Below are positions 1 through 11,584 of a stretch of DNA of 64,000 bases, in pieces; the stretch's first letter is position 1, and every line of letters starts with the position of its first letter. Both the position numbers and the translations under genes were made by a program. Under the pieces are notes generated by a model that had not been told where the DNA came from, ran no database searches, and saw nothing but the letters and a program-made list of their open reading frames with translations. Source of the stretch: Salticus scenicus (Eukaryota > Arthropoda > Arachnida > Araneae > Salticidae); contig OZ005662.1 in assembly GCA_963930645.1 (NCBI GenBank), positions 4,407,436-4,471,435 of the forward strand. The letters run 5' to 3'.

Positions 1-1350
1 TTTTTATTAAAACTGGATTTCGTTATCGCGTCTTCATGTCACGCTAATAAATATGGCACCACAACTTTAAAGTAAATGTCAGCAGTTCTTACAGTCGCTC
101 GTTGGCTCAGTTGGTCACAGCGTCGTTAATGCGATGGTGATGAGTTCCATCCCCGAAGGATCGATGCGTTAAATTTTGTAGATAATTAATAGAAAATGTG
201 TCAAATGATAAAAGGAAATTTTTCATTGTCTACGCAGTATTCTAAGAATTTTTGAAGAGTTTTTTTAAGAAGCTTTTTTTAGATATTAAAAAGCACAAAA
301 TAAAAAGTTTTATATATATGTACATATTCTTTTAGAAGCATTTTATTGAAACTGGATTTTTATCATCTTGCCTTTGTGTCATTCTGAAGAAAAGGCGCCT
401 CCACTTTAATATAAATTTAAACAACCTTTTTCGTCTTCGTTAGCGCATTTGGTTAGAGCGTCATGGTGATAACGCGATGCTCGTGGGTTCGACCCTTGCA
501 AGCCGATGTGTTGCTTTTTTGCAGATCATTAATAGAAACTATGTCAACTGGTAAAAGAAAATCTTTCATTGTCTACACATTATCATAAGGAATATTTAAA
601 GAAGCTGTTTTTTGAGTTACTAAAACGCACAAAATAAAAATTTTAGTAAAAATATAAATAAAAATAACAATGAAAGTTTTTTTTATTATTATTGTGTAGC
701 CCTAAAAAGCCCAAAATAAAAATTTATTCTTGCAGAGACATGCTATAAAATCATAAAAGTGTCAACAACAAGAAAATTTTAAAGAAAAATATAGATATTT
801 CACTTTTGCAAAAGGTGAAAAATTTTAAATATTCTAAATATTTTAAAAAGCATTCGAGAACAATATTCCTTTTGTATAAGTATTTGTGAGATTTTTCTAG
901 AATGTTCTATGGTTTTTCTTGACAGTTAGACTTTTGGTTAGAACGTCATGCTGATAATGCAATGATCGTTGGATTCGGTCCTCGAAAGACGATATAGTAC
1001 TTTTTTTCCAGATAAATAATCGAAAAAAAAAATTTCAATTGATAAAAGACAATCTTCCGTTGTCTACAAAATATCCTAAGAAATTTTAATTAGTTTTTTT
1101 AAGAAGCTTTTTTCTTTTTGTAACTAAAAAGCACAAAATAAAATTTAAGTAAAAAATCATTTTTTAAAATTAGAAGCTTTTTATTGTGAAGCCCTAAAAA
1201 GCATAAAATAAAATTTATTCTGGCAAAGACATGCTACAAAGAAATGAAAGTTTCAACACTAAGAAAATTTTAGAGAAAAGTATAAGTACTTTCCTTTTCA
1301 AGAGATGAAAATTTTTTAATGTTCAAAATATTTTAAAAAGCTTTCGAGAC
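1..1350 (+). repeat. Array of three tRNA-headed SINE units
   Basis: Three tRNA-like heads lie in direct orientation at about 99-180, 432-500 and 920-985. The second is clearest: an A-box-like TAGCGCATTTGGTTAGAGCG at 441-460 and a B box GGGTTCGACCC at 485-495, with an anticodon-loop region reminiscent of tRNA-Ile. Each head is followed by a shared tail (GATMATTAATAGAAA, then TCATTGTCTAC, then AAAAGCACAAAATAAAA). Spacing is about 340 bp between units 1 and 2 and about 486 bp between 2 and 3, and the sequence before head 2 (about 340-430) matches 1-98. The heads are too diverged to fold as functional tRNAs. A RNA polymerase III-transcribed, tRNA-derived SINE family is the natural reading; the tandem layout could reflect repeated insertion or local duplication. 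Confidence 0.65.
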
Positions 1351-1624
1351 ATTTGAAATTTCTGGCCAAACGAACGATTATATAAAAACTAATAATTAAG
1401 AATATTGGTCTCGAAAGATTTTTAAAATATTTTGAGCATTAAAAAATTTTCATCTCTTGAAAAGGAAAGTACTTATACTTTTCTCTAAAATTTTCTTAGT
1501 GTTGAAACTTTCATTTCTTTGTAGCATGTCTTTGCCAGAATAAATTTTATTTTATGCTTTTTAGGGCTTCACAATAAAAAGCTTCTAATTTTAAAAAATG
1601 ATTTTTTACTTAAATTTTATTTTT
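1136..1624. repeat. Near-perfect 215-bp inverted duplication
   Basis: The left arm (about 1136-1350) and right arm (1408 to about 1624) are reverse complements with only a few mismatches, separated by a 57-bp spacer (1351-1407). The inner ends read CTTTCGAGAC and GTCTCGAAAG. The left arm is the 3' part of the third SINE unit, so the right arm is a recent inverted copy of that tail. A transcript crossing it would form a long hairpin. No target-site duplication is obvious. Confidence 0.85.
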
Positions 1625-2992
1625 AATATGAATTTATTAATAATTTTCATAAATCTAAATATGTTTTTTAATCAAAAATATGCACAGAATATGTTCAGGT
1701 CACTTCATTCTAATGCACAAAAAAAAAAAAAAAATAAATAAATAAATTGAATATAATAATAATTTGGGAAGATATGAATTAAATATTTGTCTCATTTAAT
1801 ATATTAGCACTTCCATATTTGGACAAATTTTAATTTTATGAAAACTCGAGAAAATTATATCATAAACTATATCATTTTTCGGGCTCATTTGATCTAAATA
1901 ACCCCAAAAATTGTCAGACATGTGGTTGCCATTGAAAAAAATGAAACTGATGCCAGTTTTTAATATGTAGACTATGCCCTAAGCAAAATCTAACTATACA
2001 GTAATAAACTAGATGTTATTACTAATGGATTGGCACCAGCTATAAATTTACAGCAAGATTTGTGACAAAATTAGTTGTGGGTAGTTTTTTTTCTTTCTTT
2101 TGGCTGACTGTATATGAATATTCTAATTTGAAAACTGCAAGTTACTTGAAATTTAAGATTTTCTTAATATGGCAGTATTTCTGTCAGACTTGTCATAGAC
2201 CTTATATAGATAGACTACGCCACCAATAGGACTTCCCATTATAGTGAATGTCTTCAACATGAGGGTGTAATCTGAAACCTTCATCCTTTGCGGTCAGCGC
2301 CGTATGTCACGTGACAGGGAGTCGAGGGAGATTCTTCCATAAGAAAGCACTTATTTTTGTAAGAATTCAAACTAAAAATTCTCCCCTTCAGAATGGTTTC
2401 TCACAAAAGAAATTTTTTTATAATTAATCTATGACATTTTAGCTCTCCAACGATGCGTAAATCTAAAGGCTTAAATAAAACGTATGTCTACAATACAGAA
2501 ATTAAAAAAACTCAAAACTACTTTCTTTCCTATGGAAAAATCACATAATATTCATTCTCGTCTCTCTCTCAGGTCCACATCACGTGATAATTTAGCTGAG
2601 AAAGCTAGCTCATGTCGCAGACAGATAATGAGGGGAAATGCGTGGTCTATCTATATAAGGTCTATGAGACTTTCATTATGAGGATCAGTGCATTTTAAAT
2701 AGCATAGAATTGCATGAAATTTAAAATATGAAAATAATTCTAATAAAGTTAGTAAATTAAGATAATGTAAATGTATGAAATTGAATGGAAGGTAGCCTCC
2801 TAGGTATGGCATTTCTGTATGTGACCTTGTTGAGTGATCAGTCATATTCATTTTTCGTAACTGTTTTCCTAATGCATGCCCTTTAGTAGAAATTTATAAG
2901 AAGAAATGTACAGTGTGGACTTGAGCAGCATTCACATATGCTAACAAGTTTTAAAAGGAAATCATTAAGGTACAATAATAATAACACAAGTT

Positions 2993-3024
<32 letters not shown>

Positions 3025-3846
3025 TGCAATTTAGAATAAATTATTTATTATTCAGGCATAAATTACAAATAAAATTTAATATAGTAATTTTTTATTAAAT
3101 TCAATAGTATATAGTTAAGACTTACATACAATTGGCACAAATTAATAATAGTTTGTATACATTAAAATTTAAATTTTTAAACATAATTTTAAAATTAATT
3201 TTAAAACATAAAAAATACATTTTGTAAAGATTTAGTGCAGTGAATCCAAGATAGCAAACAACTTATTTTTAGAAACAAGAGACAGATAAAATAAACAGAA
3301 ATAATACCAAATTAAAGATCATGCAGTATCAAAATACAACACATATTACTTTCTTTACAGTTAAAAAATAAAAATATAAATTCTAAAAAAAAAAGAAAAA
3401 ATCCAATACATCAGAAAATTAATCAAGAATAAAACTTTGTCTTTTATTGTGCAGAATATCAAAATTCTATAAGTAACGCAAGTTACAATCATAAAACCAC
3501 GTGCACAATCAACAAAATTGATTTATTTTTCTCACTCTCTCTTGATTGCAAGACAAATTTAATGGTTTGTGAATAAATAAAAAAGATGGTCCATTTAGTA
3601 TTTGATTTATGAAGTATTTTAAAAAAAATCAATATTGAATAAATATGTTACTGAAGGTGCAGCTGGAAATACACACACAAAACAGTGATTTCTTTTCAAA
3701 CTTACAAGTGCATTATTAAATATTACAAATGTATAATTAGCATATCACCATAAAAATGTTTTCTTTTTTTACTGAATACCATAATATACAATTTAATTTA
3801 AGCTGTAAGACAATACTTTAAAACATATTAGACAATGTAAGGCTTT
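1625..3846. other. AT-rich intergenic DNA, 3' side of zinc-finger gene 1
   Basis: No supported gene. It contains poly(A) runs (one at about 3000-3024) and AT-rich sequence. The stretch 3030-3390 resembles 25130-25440, including TTATTTATTRTTCAG near its start, so it may be a repeat or a 3' flank shared among zinc-finger loci. On the minus strand, AATAAA-type polyadenylation signals for the zinc-finger gene could lie around 3435 and 3524, but none is decisive. Confidence 0.5.
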
Positions 3847-5001
3847 TTAACTAGCACATGTTTCATTTGTGGGTGTGTTTTTCCCTTTGTGAGTCTTAAG
3901 GTGTCTTTTTAAATAAGTCTCAACAGAAAAACTTTTGCTGCATATCTCACAGAAAAAATTCTTCTCATTCATATGAATTGGAAGATGCCTATTCAAATAG
4001 CACTTAAGGGCAAAACCTTTATGGCACACCTCACAAATGTGAGACTTCTCTTGAATATGAATACATTGATAGTGCCTAGCTAAATCACTTTTCTCTGAAA
4101 ATGCCTTATTGCATATTTCACAACTAAAGGGTTTTTCTTTTGTGTGCCTTAAAAGGTGCTTTTTATAATCAGTTTTATAGCAAAATCCTTTGTTGCATAT
4201 TTCACAAGTGAAAGATTTGACCTCTTTATGAATCAGAAAATGCTTGTTCAGATTAGGTTTAGAAGTAAAACTTTTACTGCACACTTCACAAATGAAAGGT
4301 TTTTCTGTACTATGAGTATGAGAGTGAGTTTTTAAATTAGATTTTTGAGAAAATCTTTTATTACATATTTCACAAACATATGGTTTGTCTCCATTATGTA
4401 TGCGATGGTGAACATTTAACTGAGATTTATCAGAAAATCCTTTATTGCATAATTCACAAATAAAAGGTTTTTCTTTAGTATGTACTAAAAGGTGCTTATT
4501 CAAAGTACCTTTCTGTGTAAATCTTCCATTACAAATCTCACAGCTGAAAGGCTTCTCTTTTGAATGGATACGAAAATGTATCTTGAGTTTTGATCGGTCA
4601 TGAAACCCTTTATTGCAGACATCACAAATAAAAGGCTTTTCTTTTGTATGAGTACGAAAATGAATAGTTAAATGAGCACCCTGGGAAAATGATTTATTAC
4701 ATATCTTACAAATAAAAGGCTTTTCCTTTGTATGTACACGCATATGTACATTCAACTCACATTTACGTGAAAATCTCTTATCACATATTTCACATGAGAA
4801 AGGCTTTTCCTTGACATGAACACGAAGATGGTGTCTCTTTAGGGGAGCCTTCTCAAAAAATCTTTTATTGCATTCTTTACAACTGTATGGCTTCTCCACA
4901 TTTGAATGGATTCGATGGTGTCTGTATAAACCACTTTTTTGAGTACATGTTATTTTACATATTTCACAGCTAAACATTTTTTTCGTTGTAAAAATAAGCA
5001 T
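3847..5001 (-). CDS. C2H2 zinc-finger protein 1, 13 fingers
   Basis: This encodes a 384-residue protein made almost wholly of 13 tandem C2H2 fingers (C-x2-C-x12-H-x3-4-H) at about 28-residue spacing, the first cysteine near residue 12 and the last finger ending near residue 370. Most linkers are TKEKP-like. No KRAB, BTB, ZAD or SCAN domain is visible. Proteins of this type are usually nuclear, sequence-specific DNA-binding regulators; the target is unknown. I chose the ATG at 4999-5001, which has A at -3. Four codons further up is a TTG, and two codons beyond that an in-frame TAG, so translation cannot extend further unless a splice acceptor (AG at that same TAG) joins an upstream exon. The coding region is intact. 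A close paralogue lies at 49913-51055, and similarity continues into the 5' flank but not past the stop codon. Confidence 0.88.
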   Translation of the reverse strand: MLIFTTKKMFSCEICKITCTQKSGLYRHHRIHSNVEKPYSCKECNKRFFEKAPLKRHHLRVHVKEKPFSCEICDKRFSRKCELNVHMRVHTKEKPFICKICNKSFSQGAHLTIHFRTHTKEKPFICDVCNKGFHDRSKLKIHFRIHSKEKPFSCEICNGRFTQKGTLNKHLLVHTKEKPFICELCNKGFSDKSQLNVHHRIHNGDKPYVCEICNKRFSQKSNLKTHSHTHSTEKPFICEVCSKSFTSKPNLNKHFLIHKEVKSFTCEICNKGFCYKTDYKKHLLRHTKEKPFSCEICNKAFSEKSDLARHYQCIHIQEKSHICEVCHKGFALKCYLNRHLPIHMNEKNFFCEICSKSFSVETYLKRHLKTHKGKNTPTNETCAS

Positions 5002-5710
5002 ACTTTCACCCAATTCCTATCCTTGAGAAAGTTTTTCAGGACCTTTTTCACAAGTGGATGCCATTTTTGCTATGTAAAGAAATATATGCCTGTTTTAGTT
5101 AGCATCATGGGTAATCCTTTATATTATACACTGCAGGTAAAAGATTACACATTATTTGGAACATATAATTCATTACATAGACAGAAAAAAAAGATTAATT
5201 CTTTATTTAAAATTAATATTTTTTCTTAATTTTTGCATCTGATAAGATTCATCGAATTGAGATTTGTAATAATATTTAAAACAAACTTAGAATCAGCAGA
5301 CTATAAAGATTTCTTAATTGTCCTTCAGAAACTGGATTTGGGGGGTTACATAAAACAACATCATCATGATACATTTTATATTGAAAAATATTTACTCAAG
5401 ATTTTTTTAATGTTAAAAAAAAAAAAAAAAAACTAATACTGATTATTTCCTTTTATAATATAAATAATAATTAGAAACTGCATCAAATTGAAAATATGAA
5501 CAGAATACCAAAAAAAAAGAAAGTTTGAAGTTTCCAGAATAAGAAATCTGTTTCTTAACGTAGCTAGAGGTCACTAACAGAAGAAAAAATATATTAACAA
5601 AATGTTTCAAATTTAGGTACTGCTTGTATATGAAAATGTAACACCTAATAAAACATACACATAAACAAAATATATGTTATTTTCTATGAGCGTTGCATAT
5701 AAATAATGAC
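5002..5710. repeat. Duplicated 5' flank of zinc-finger gene 1
   Basis: This non-coding flank matches 51056-51637 nearly base for base and then 55086-55200. The match runs through the ATG-proximal leader, a segment starting CATCATGGGTAATCC and an A-run near 5420. The second locus is interrupted by a 3.4-kb element at the point matching about 5565. The flank probably contains the promoter and 5' UTR of the zinc-finger gene; I see no clear TATA box. Short reading frames here are not supported as genes. Confidence 0.75.
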
Positions 5711-5987
5711 ATACTAATGTATTATTTGTACTAGTAAATTATAAATACATCTTGAGAGTAAACTTCAGAAACTTCCATACCTATAATAATAAATAATAAT
5801 AAAATAAACAGACTAATTTTTATAAAATGAAAAATTATAAACTAAATATTAATTATACACAACAACACAACATTAATTTTTTTTTTTTTTTTTTTATCAT
5901 AAAAGTACTTTTTTGTATGCTTTCAGTTTAAATGAAATGAAATTTAAATAAAAGCAATGGTTCTGGAAAGCTTGTTTATAACGTTTA
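5711..5987. other. AT-rich spacer
   Basis: AT-rich DNA with a T-run at about 5878-5896. No gene or repeat boundary is recognised before the transposon TSD at 5988. Confidence 0.4.
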
Positions 5988-5995
5988 CAGTCAAC

Positions 5996-6701
5996 CACGG
6001 AGATAAAGACAGGAGAAGAAGGTAACGCTGAAATTTTGTGATGTTGTTTTACAATGTTTATAGATGGCGCCAGCGTATAATACTTCCTTCTCTCCAGCTT
6101 CCGCAATGTTATTCAATGGGGAAATGTCTCATTTTAATTATTTTTTTAAAAATAATATCAAGCTGAAAAATGTTTGATTTAAAGCAGATTTCATTAAATA
6201 GAGTATTCTAACCAACATGTTTTTTTTAAGAGCCATTTTATACTAATTTTACTTTGAAAGAGAGCTTTTAAAAAATGACGATCCTTATGAACCGAAGCAA
6301 GCTAAAACAGACAATTGGGAAGAAGGAGAATGGATGAAATTTTGTAAAGAAAAAAAAAAACTTATTTTAGGTGCAGAAAACACGAACTCGGACATTATTT
6401 CTCTCCTGGGGCTTTTTTATTTCTTTTCTTATCACTATCATAGCCTGTTTTACAACTAGAAACGAAGCATTTATTTGAAACATCTGAATTATGCAGTTTT
6501 AAGAACTTACAACAAAATTAAATTGCTTAAAATAAAAAATTTAAAGTGTACTCCAGCAAAATTCTACTGAAAACATAACTATATCCGCGCCCAGGTAGGA
6601 AGTAATGACAAGTGGCGCCCTCAATATTTACCAAAAATTTACATCACAGTTTCGTAGCTTTCTGCCATTGGACCTTCAACTCCTATTAATATTACTCCGT
6701 G
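5996..6701. mobile_element. 706-bp TIR element, 8-bp TSD, deleted derivative
   Basis: The ends are CACGGAGATAAAGACAGGAG and its inverted partner (CTCCTATTAATATTACTCCG, then TG). The element is flanked by the perfect 8-bp duplication CAGTCAAC (5988-5995 and 6702-6709). Its first 330 bp match 7253-7600 and its last 370 bp match 19305-19673, the two ends of the 12.4-kb element, so it looks like an internally deleted copy of that element joined near 6332. It has no transposase frame. The TSD length and CA-starting TIR suit hAT or P-type transposases; the superfamily is not proved. Confidence 0.85.
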
Positions 6702-6709
6702 CAGTCAAC

Positions 6710-7244
6710 GACAAAAATAGAGCAAGTGCACGGGACGTCACTGTGACAGATTATACCGCACGTACTGTAGATTGTAGGCAAAAGGTGGGATAAAGCACCA
6801 ATGGAAAGGCAGATACTTTGCCTACATGCGCAAAAGTTGCAGAATAGCATCGTTTGTTTATAAACATGCGCCTGCTCTATTAAGGTACACTTTCAAATAC
6901 AGAGACAGTAAAGTTGTGCTGGATTGTCAAAAAAGGGATCCATGGATATGGATACAGATTTTTTATATCAAGATCTGCGGTTACGAATCTTTCAAAAATC
7001 TACACTAATTCAGTATGTAACAATTTTTATTTCCATTACCCAATTACCGTAAATAACAGAAGAAATGTATCGACAATGAAAATTTGATATTGATTCTTCG
7101 TGTGATTTACATGTTTTAAAATCTCATCTCCGAATAAAAAAAATGATTTTTGGAAACATATCAGTGTGTCTGTGTGTGTGAGAGAGAGAGAGAGGTGTAT
7201 CTGAATGGACCATATTCCCACTTTGGGTTCGAGGCTACGAGAAT
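6710..7244. other. Spacer with a hairpin-family fragment
   Basis: About 7028-7210 carries a degraded 5' portion of the hairpin-bounded repeat family seen at 23341: CCATTACCCAATTACCG, a TTTACATGTTTTA motif, then TCAGTGTGTCTGTGTGTG. Immediately beyond is GGGTTCGAGGC, which, with 19682-19720 on the other side of the giant element, looks like the minus-strand promoter boxes of a tRNA-like SINE split by that insertion. Nothing gene-like is seen. Confidence 0.45.
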
Positions 7245-7252
7245 ATCAGCTG

Positions 7253-7600
7253 CACGGAGTAATATTTAATAGGAGAAGAAGGTAATGCTGAAATTTTGTG
7301 ATGTTGTTTTCTAATGTTTACAGAGGGCGCCAGCGTGCAATCCTTCCTTCTCTCCAGCTTCCGCAATGTTATTCAATGGGGAAATGTCTCGTTTTAATTA
7401 TTTTTTTAAAAATAATATCAAGCTGAAAAAATTTCGATTGAAAGCAAATTTCATTAAATAGAGTATTCTACGCAACATGTTTTTTTTAAGAGCGATTTTA
7501 TGCTAATTTTACTTTGAAAGAGAGCTTTTAAAAAATGACGATCTTTATGAACCGAAGCTAGCGAAAACAGACAATTGGGAGAAAAGAGAATGGAGATCGT
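7253..7600. repeat. Left terminal region of giant element
   Basis: This matches 5996-6332 closely (for example GAATGGAG-side end, TTCCGCAATGTTATTCAATG within). It holds GGGCGCCAGCG and a run of motifs shared with the short derivative. Homology to the derivative stops near 7595. Confidence 0.85.
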
Positions 7601-10045
7601 TTGTATGTGTCGTTTGAAAATGTAGATTATTATAGATGATTATAATTTTTCATTACTAGTATATTTGACGTATAAAAAAAATGTAGTAAATAAGTTTCTA
7701 GCGATTTGATTTTTGCATTAATTTCCTTTTACCAACATCAAGCTTGGGATAATTCTTTGTTGAGCAAGTTTTTTTTTTTTCATAACCTATTTTCTGTTAA
7801 AATTACATACGATTTTCATAAATTTGCTAGTGTTGGCATTGTATTATTTTGTAAAAGAAAAACAATATTTTGGTTTACCGTTAGAATTTAACACTAGTGT
7901 GAGAATTCAAAATGCAGTTTAGATCAGGTGTTAAAAATCATGTCAAGAAATTTAACTAGACATATCTGAAAGCCCATTTATTTTTTGAAAGCTCTTCAAA
8001 ATTGGGATCTTTAAGGTTATCAATATTTTAATAGCTACACACATTATACAGATTTCAATAATACTTGTAGAATTTAATTTATTTGTATAAAAATTAAACT
8101 TTCCTGACAATTGTCCTTTAAGTTTTAAGTTATTAACAGATTCTTAAAAGCTCACTCTCATTATTGCAGTTTCTTATAACTTTAAAAAAGCAAATTTACT
8201 TCTGATTTTTATTTTCTTAAAGTTGAATATTAATAAAAAATTGTTATTGTATAATTTTTAATTATTTATATATATACTTTTTTACTAAATATTGTATGAA
8301 GTAACTAGCATAGTTTATCTGGAATAATTTAGTAATATGAAATGAAGTTTCAGCTTATTTATAAGATAATGTAACTATGCATTTAAAAACCACAATGCAG
8401 GAGAAGTATCTGAAGATGCTTAAAGCAGTTTATATTTTCTGCCAATTGTGAACTACTAAAAGAAATAACATGTTTCCCCCCCCCCAAAAAAAATATATAT
8501 ATATATATTATTTATATCTAAATAAATCATTCCTTTATTACCCATTTCAAACTTTTTTCCTAAAATGTAAATAACTTAAGCTTATGCATTTTTTATATTT
8601 GAGTACATAGTTTCAACCTAATGTAATAAAGTAAATAAATGCTTCTCAGATATTTATCACATAATTTGTAGTGCTTTTCTTTATTTATGTTGTATCAATT
8701 GCCTTTAACTTAAACATTGAATTTTCTGCCATGACAAATTCAGAATTAAATAAAGCAGTAAGTATTGTGTTGTTATGAAATTAGCATGGTAATTTCACAA
8801 ATATAAAATTGAGCAGAAGCTAAAGAGCAATTTTTTTTTTTTTTTTTTTTGTAGTTTTATTTCCTATTTCTTTGAATCACTTATTATATAAGATTGTGTC
8901 ATTGCATCAGATAATTAGAATAAACATGGCGAATCATACAGCAGAAACATTCAAGATTATTTGTTCGTATGAAATAAATTAAAATATCAAATTATATTTA
9001 TTCATAGTTACAATTTTTGATTAGCACTCATCCTTGTAGTAGAATTTAGGTGACACAGCGACATTGTTGCAGTAAAGAAATTATCACTTGCACATAAAAA
9101 TTAAGGATACTTCTAAATTTCAGTAAAATATAGAAACTCGTGTCTTCTATTTAAAGATTCTTCAACAGTCTATTAATAATGCTGATATCTTTATATTTAT
9201 GGGTACATATTATGTGTAAATTAGAAAATATGTCAATATTGTCTTGCAGAAAAGGTTGCACGAACGAGGCTTATCACAGAAAGCATAAAAATTTTCTGTC
9301 ACAGGGACAGTCGTTGAAGCACATTGTCATGAAATAACTCATTAGCATATTTCAATTTGTTAGTAAAATTAGTTTATGTTGAATAAATCATAAGCTTGTC
9401 CAGCATCAACCATCTTGTGATTTAAAGCAAGGGCTATTCTGTTTAAAAATTTTAAAGCTGTTTGTTCAGAGAATAAAAAAGGAATTATTATTTTCAATAC
9501 ATTATTGAAAATAGCTCGCTTCTATTGTGTAATAAAACATTTTAATTTACAGCAGTAAGCTCATATTCAAAAGCAAGATGAACATTATTTATGTATGTAT
9601 GTATGCACATACATATATATATTATGCATTGGAAAAATGCATACTATTTATTTTTAGGCTTGTGGATTTCCAAGAATATTTACAGTTTTTTCTAAATATG
9701 TGGGTTTTGTAAAATAAAACTAATACATTGAAGTAAACAAAAATATTCAAAGAAAAATATAAATAATTAATCAATTCAAAAAGTAATTAATAAACAAAAC
9801 ATAAAAATTATGATTTAATGGTTTAAAGCATGCATTAAGGTAGAAAACTATGGTAATTTTTAATGACTGTTATATATGTAGGATGGTTGAGTAATCGACA
9901 TAAATATGGTGTGTCTGTGCATTCTGTAGCTCTCGAAGACTCGCCACATATCATTGACAGTAGCTCAATCCCATTTAATTATATCAGAGAAAATAGTTTT
10001 AAGAATTGCTCACAAGGAAACATTCAAAAGGTGTCATCTTCAAAA
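7601..10045. other. Interior of giant element, left part
   Basis: AT-rich DNA without a supported gene. It contains a C-tract/A-tract junction (about 8474-8492), an AT dinucleotide stretch (about 8494-8508), a T-run (8831-8850) and a TATG/TACA microsatellite at about 9590-9625. No transposase-like frame is seen. Confidence 0.4.
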
Positions 10046-10049
10046 AATA

Positions 10050-10415
10050 TTGAAAAAAATATATGTGATACTACTCTTCATAAAACACCAGAAAGTGAAA
10101 ATTTTATTGGCTGAAATGAGCACAATAGAGCGAGCACAAAAAATTATCAAAATTAAACATATTTGGCGATTTCACACTGTTAGGCGATTGATTTTGACAT
10201 TTTGAGTACTTGGCACAGAAGCAAAACACAGTTCTGTTCATACACGGCAACCTCGGTGCTAGCAAACTTACAGCTTAAGAGTGCTAAATCGCCAAAAATG
10301 CATAATTTTGATAATTTTTTGTGGTCACTGTAATTCATTTCAGCCGATAATTTTTCACTTTCTGGTGTTTTATAAAGAGTAGCATCACATATATTTTTTA
10401 CACAGTTACAACTTA
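10050..10415. repeat. Imperfect inverted repeat with open minus frame
   Basis: The arms at about 10050-10180 and 10290-10415 are reverse complements at roughly 80% by eye; both contain AAAACACCAGAAAGTGAAAA or a close variant. The right arm read on the minus strand stays open for about 69 codons through the central spacer, ending near 10190, while the left arm frame stops at 10112. No protein family is recognised. It may be a fold-back element or an inverted copy of a gene fragment. Confidence 0.55.
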
Positions 10416-10435
10416 CACATAGTTATTCACATAGT

Positions 10436-10692
10436 TACAACTTTGACATGAGTCCCCCCAAGGCACAACTTTGACATGAGTCCCCCCCCCCAAGGCACAA
10501 CTTTGACATGAGTCCCCTCAAGGCACAATTTTATTTTATTTATTTATTTATTATTTTTTTTTTTTTTTACGTATGCATGCATTTTTTAAAAATATTTTTA
10601 GCCAACTGTTTCGGGTCCAGTGACAATGTTTTTTAACATTATGTATATTTCTAAAAATGTATAAGGAAGTCATGTGGTGCCCACATCAGATT
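10436..10692 (+). mobile_element. 3' end of hairpin-family element with minisatellite
   Basis: About three and a half units of a 28-bp repeat (ACTTTGACATGAGTCCCC core, 10440-10530) are followed by a tail that is almost identical to the end of the element at 31018-32668: ACGTATGCATGCATTTTTTA, then TATAAGGAAGTCATGTGGTG and the hairpin TGTGG-TGC-CCACA, ending CAGATTTTTT. The 5' part is missing, so this is a truncated or heavily deleted copy. Confidence 0.75.
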
Positions 10693-11584
10693 TTTTTTTT
10701 TTATTATTATTCTGTTTTTCTAATAATAATAAAAAAAAATCTAGAGGTTGAGAAGTATTCATGTGACACTAGTGCTATGCTATCGGTGAATGACACCCTA
10801 AGAGTGGTCTGTAGACATGCCATCACAATTTTGATCATCTACAGAGGGGATGGCTGCCCCGTTTTAAGCTAAAAATTCCAGAATTGAATTTGGTTTTTGC
10901 TTTTCCCAAAATTTGCTTAATTTTTTATAATTCATTTTGAAGCTATGAAGTGCAAAAAAAAATTAAACAAAATTCCTTTTTTTGCACTTTATAACTTCAA
11001 AAAGAAACATAAAAAATTAAAAACAAAAAACTGTTTTAGAAAAACAAGAAAAAATATAACAGTTATAAATTTTTGAATTTAAATTTAAAAAAAAATAAAA
11101 AATTGAATAATGAGTAATTTTCATAACAAATTTCTTCATAGAATAACATGAGTTTTAGCTGCCATTGGCAGAGAAATTGTACAAGGTGATTGGCAAAGGA
11201 TAGAGACCATGTAATAGTGCATTTCATCAAAATTCTTTTGATTTTTAATTTATTTGTTTTATTTTTAAGCATAACTTGCAAACACAAAATCCAAGTTCTA
11301 CTAGTATTGGATAATGGATCTAATTCTCTATCCCCTCCCCCCCTCCATAAAAAAAGGAAGGAAATTTTAAGATTTTGTTTCTACTTTTTTATTGTTAATT
11401 TTTAAAAACCTTTAAATGTGAAACTCAGTATGAGTTTTTCAAGTATTACTCAATTTTAGGTATTTTAAATAAATGAAGTGCTACTTTCTTTCAGGTAGAT
11501 TTCCAAATTTCTAGTTATAAATTATGGTGACATTCATTTAATATATTAGACCAAATTTTATTTAAACTTAAGCTTTTTTATTTA
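10693..11584. other. AT-rich DNA, no feature
   Basis: A short T-rich/A-rich palindrome (TTATTATTATTC with AATAATAATAA) lies near 10702-10730. Otherwise A/T-rich DNA with a C-run at about 11332-11342; no supported gene. Confidence 0.4.

Noticed and set aside
430..505. Possible functional tRNA-Ile gene
   Set aside because: A and B boxes are recognisable but the acceptor stem does not pair and the head is attached to a shared SINE tail.
4999..5013. Extending zinc-finger gene 1 to the TTG at 5011-5013
   Set aside because: A TTG start is unlikely in a eukaryotic nuclear gene and an ATG with A at -3 lies four codons inside; the same holds at 51067.
9863..10205. Two overlapping 83-codon plus-strand frames as genes
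   Set aside because: They overlap the left arm of an inverted repeat and match no family I know.
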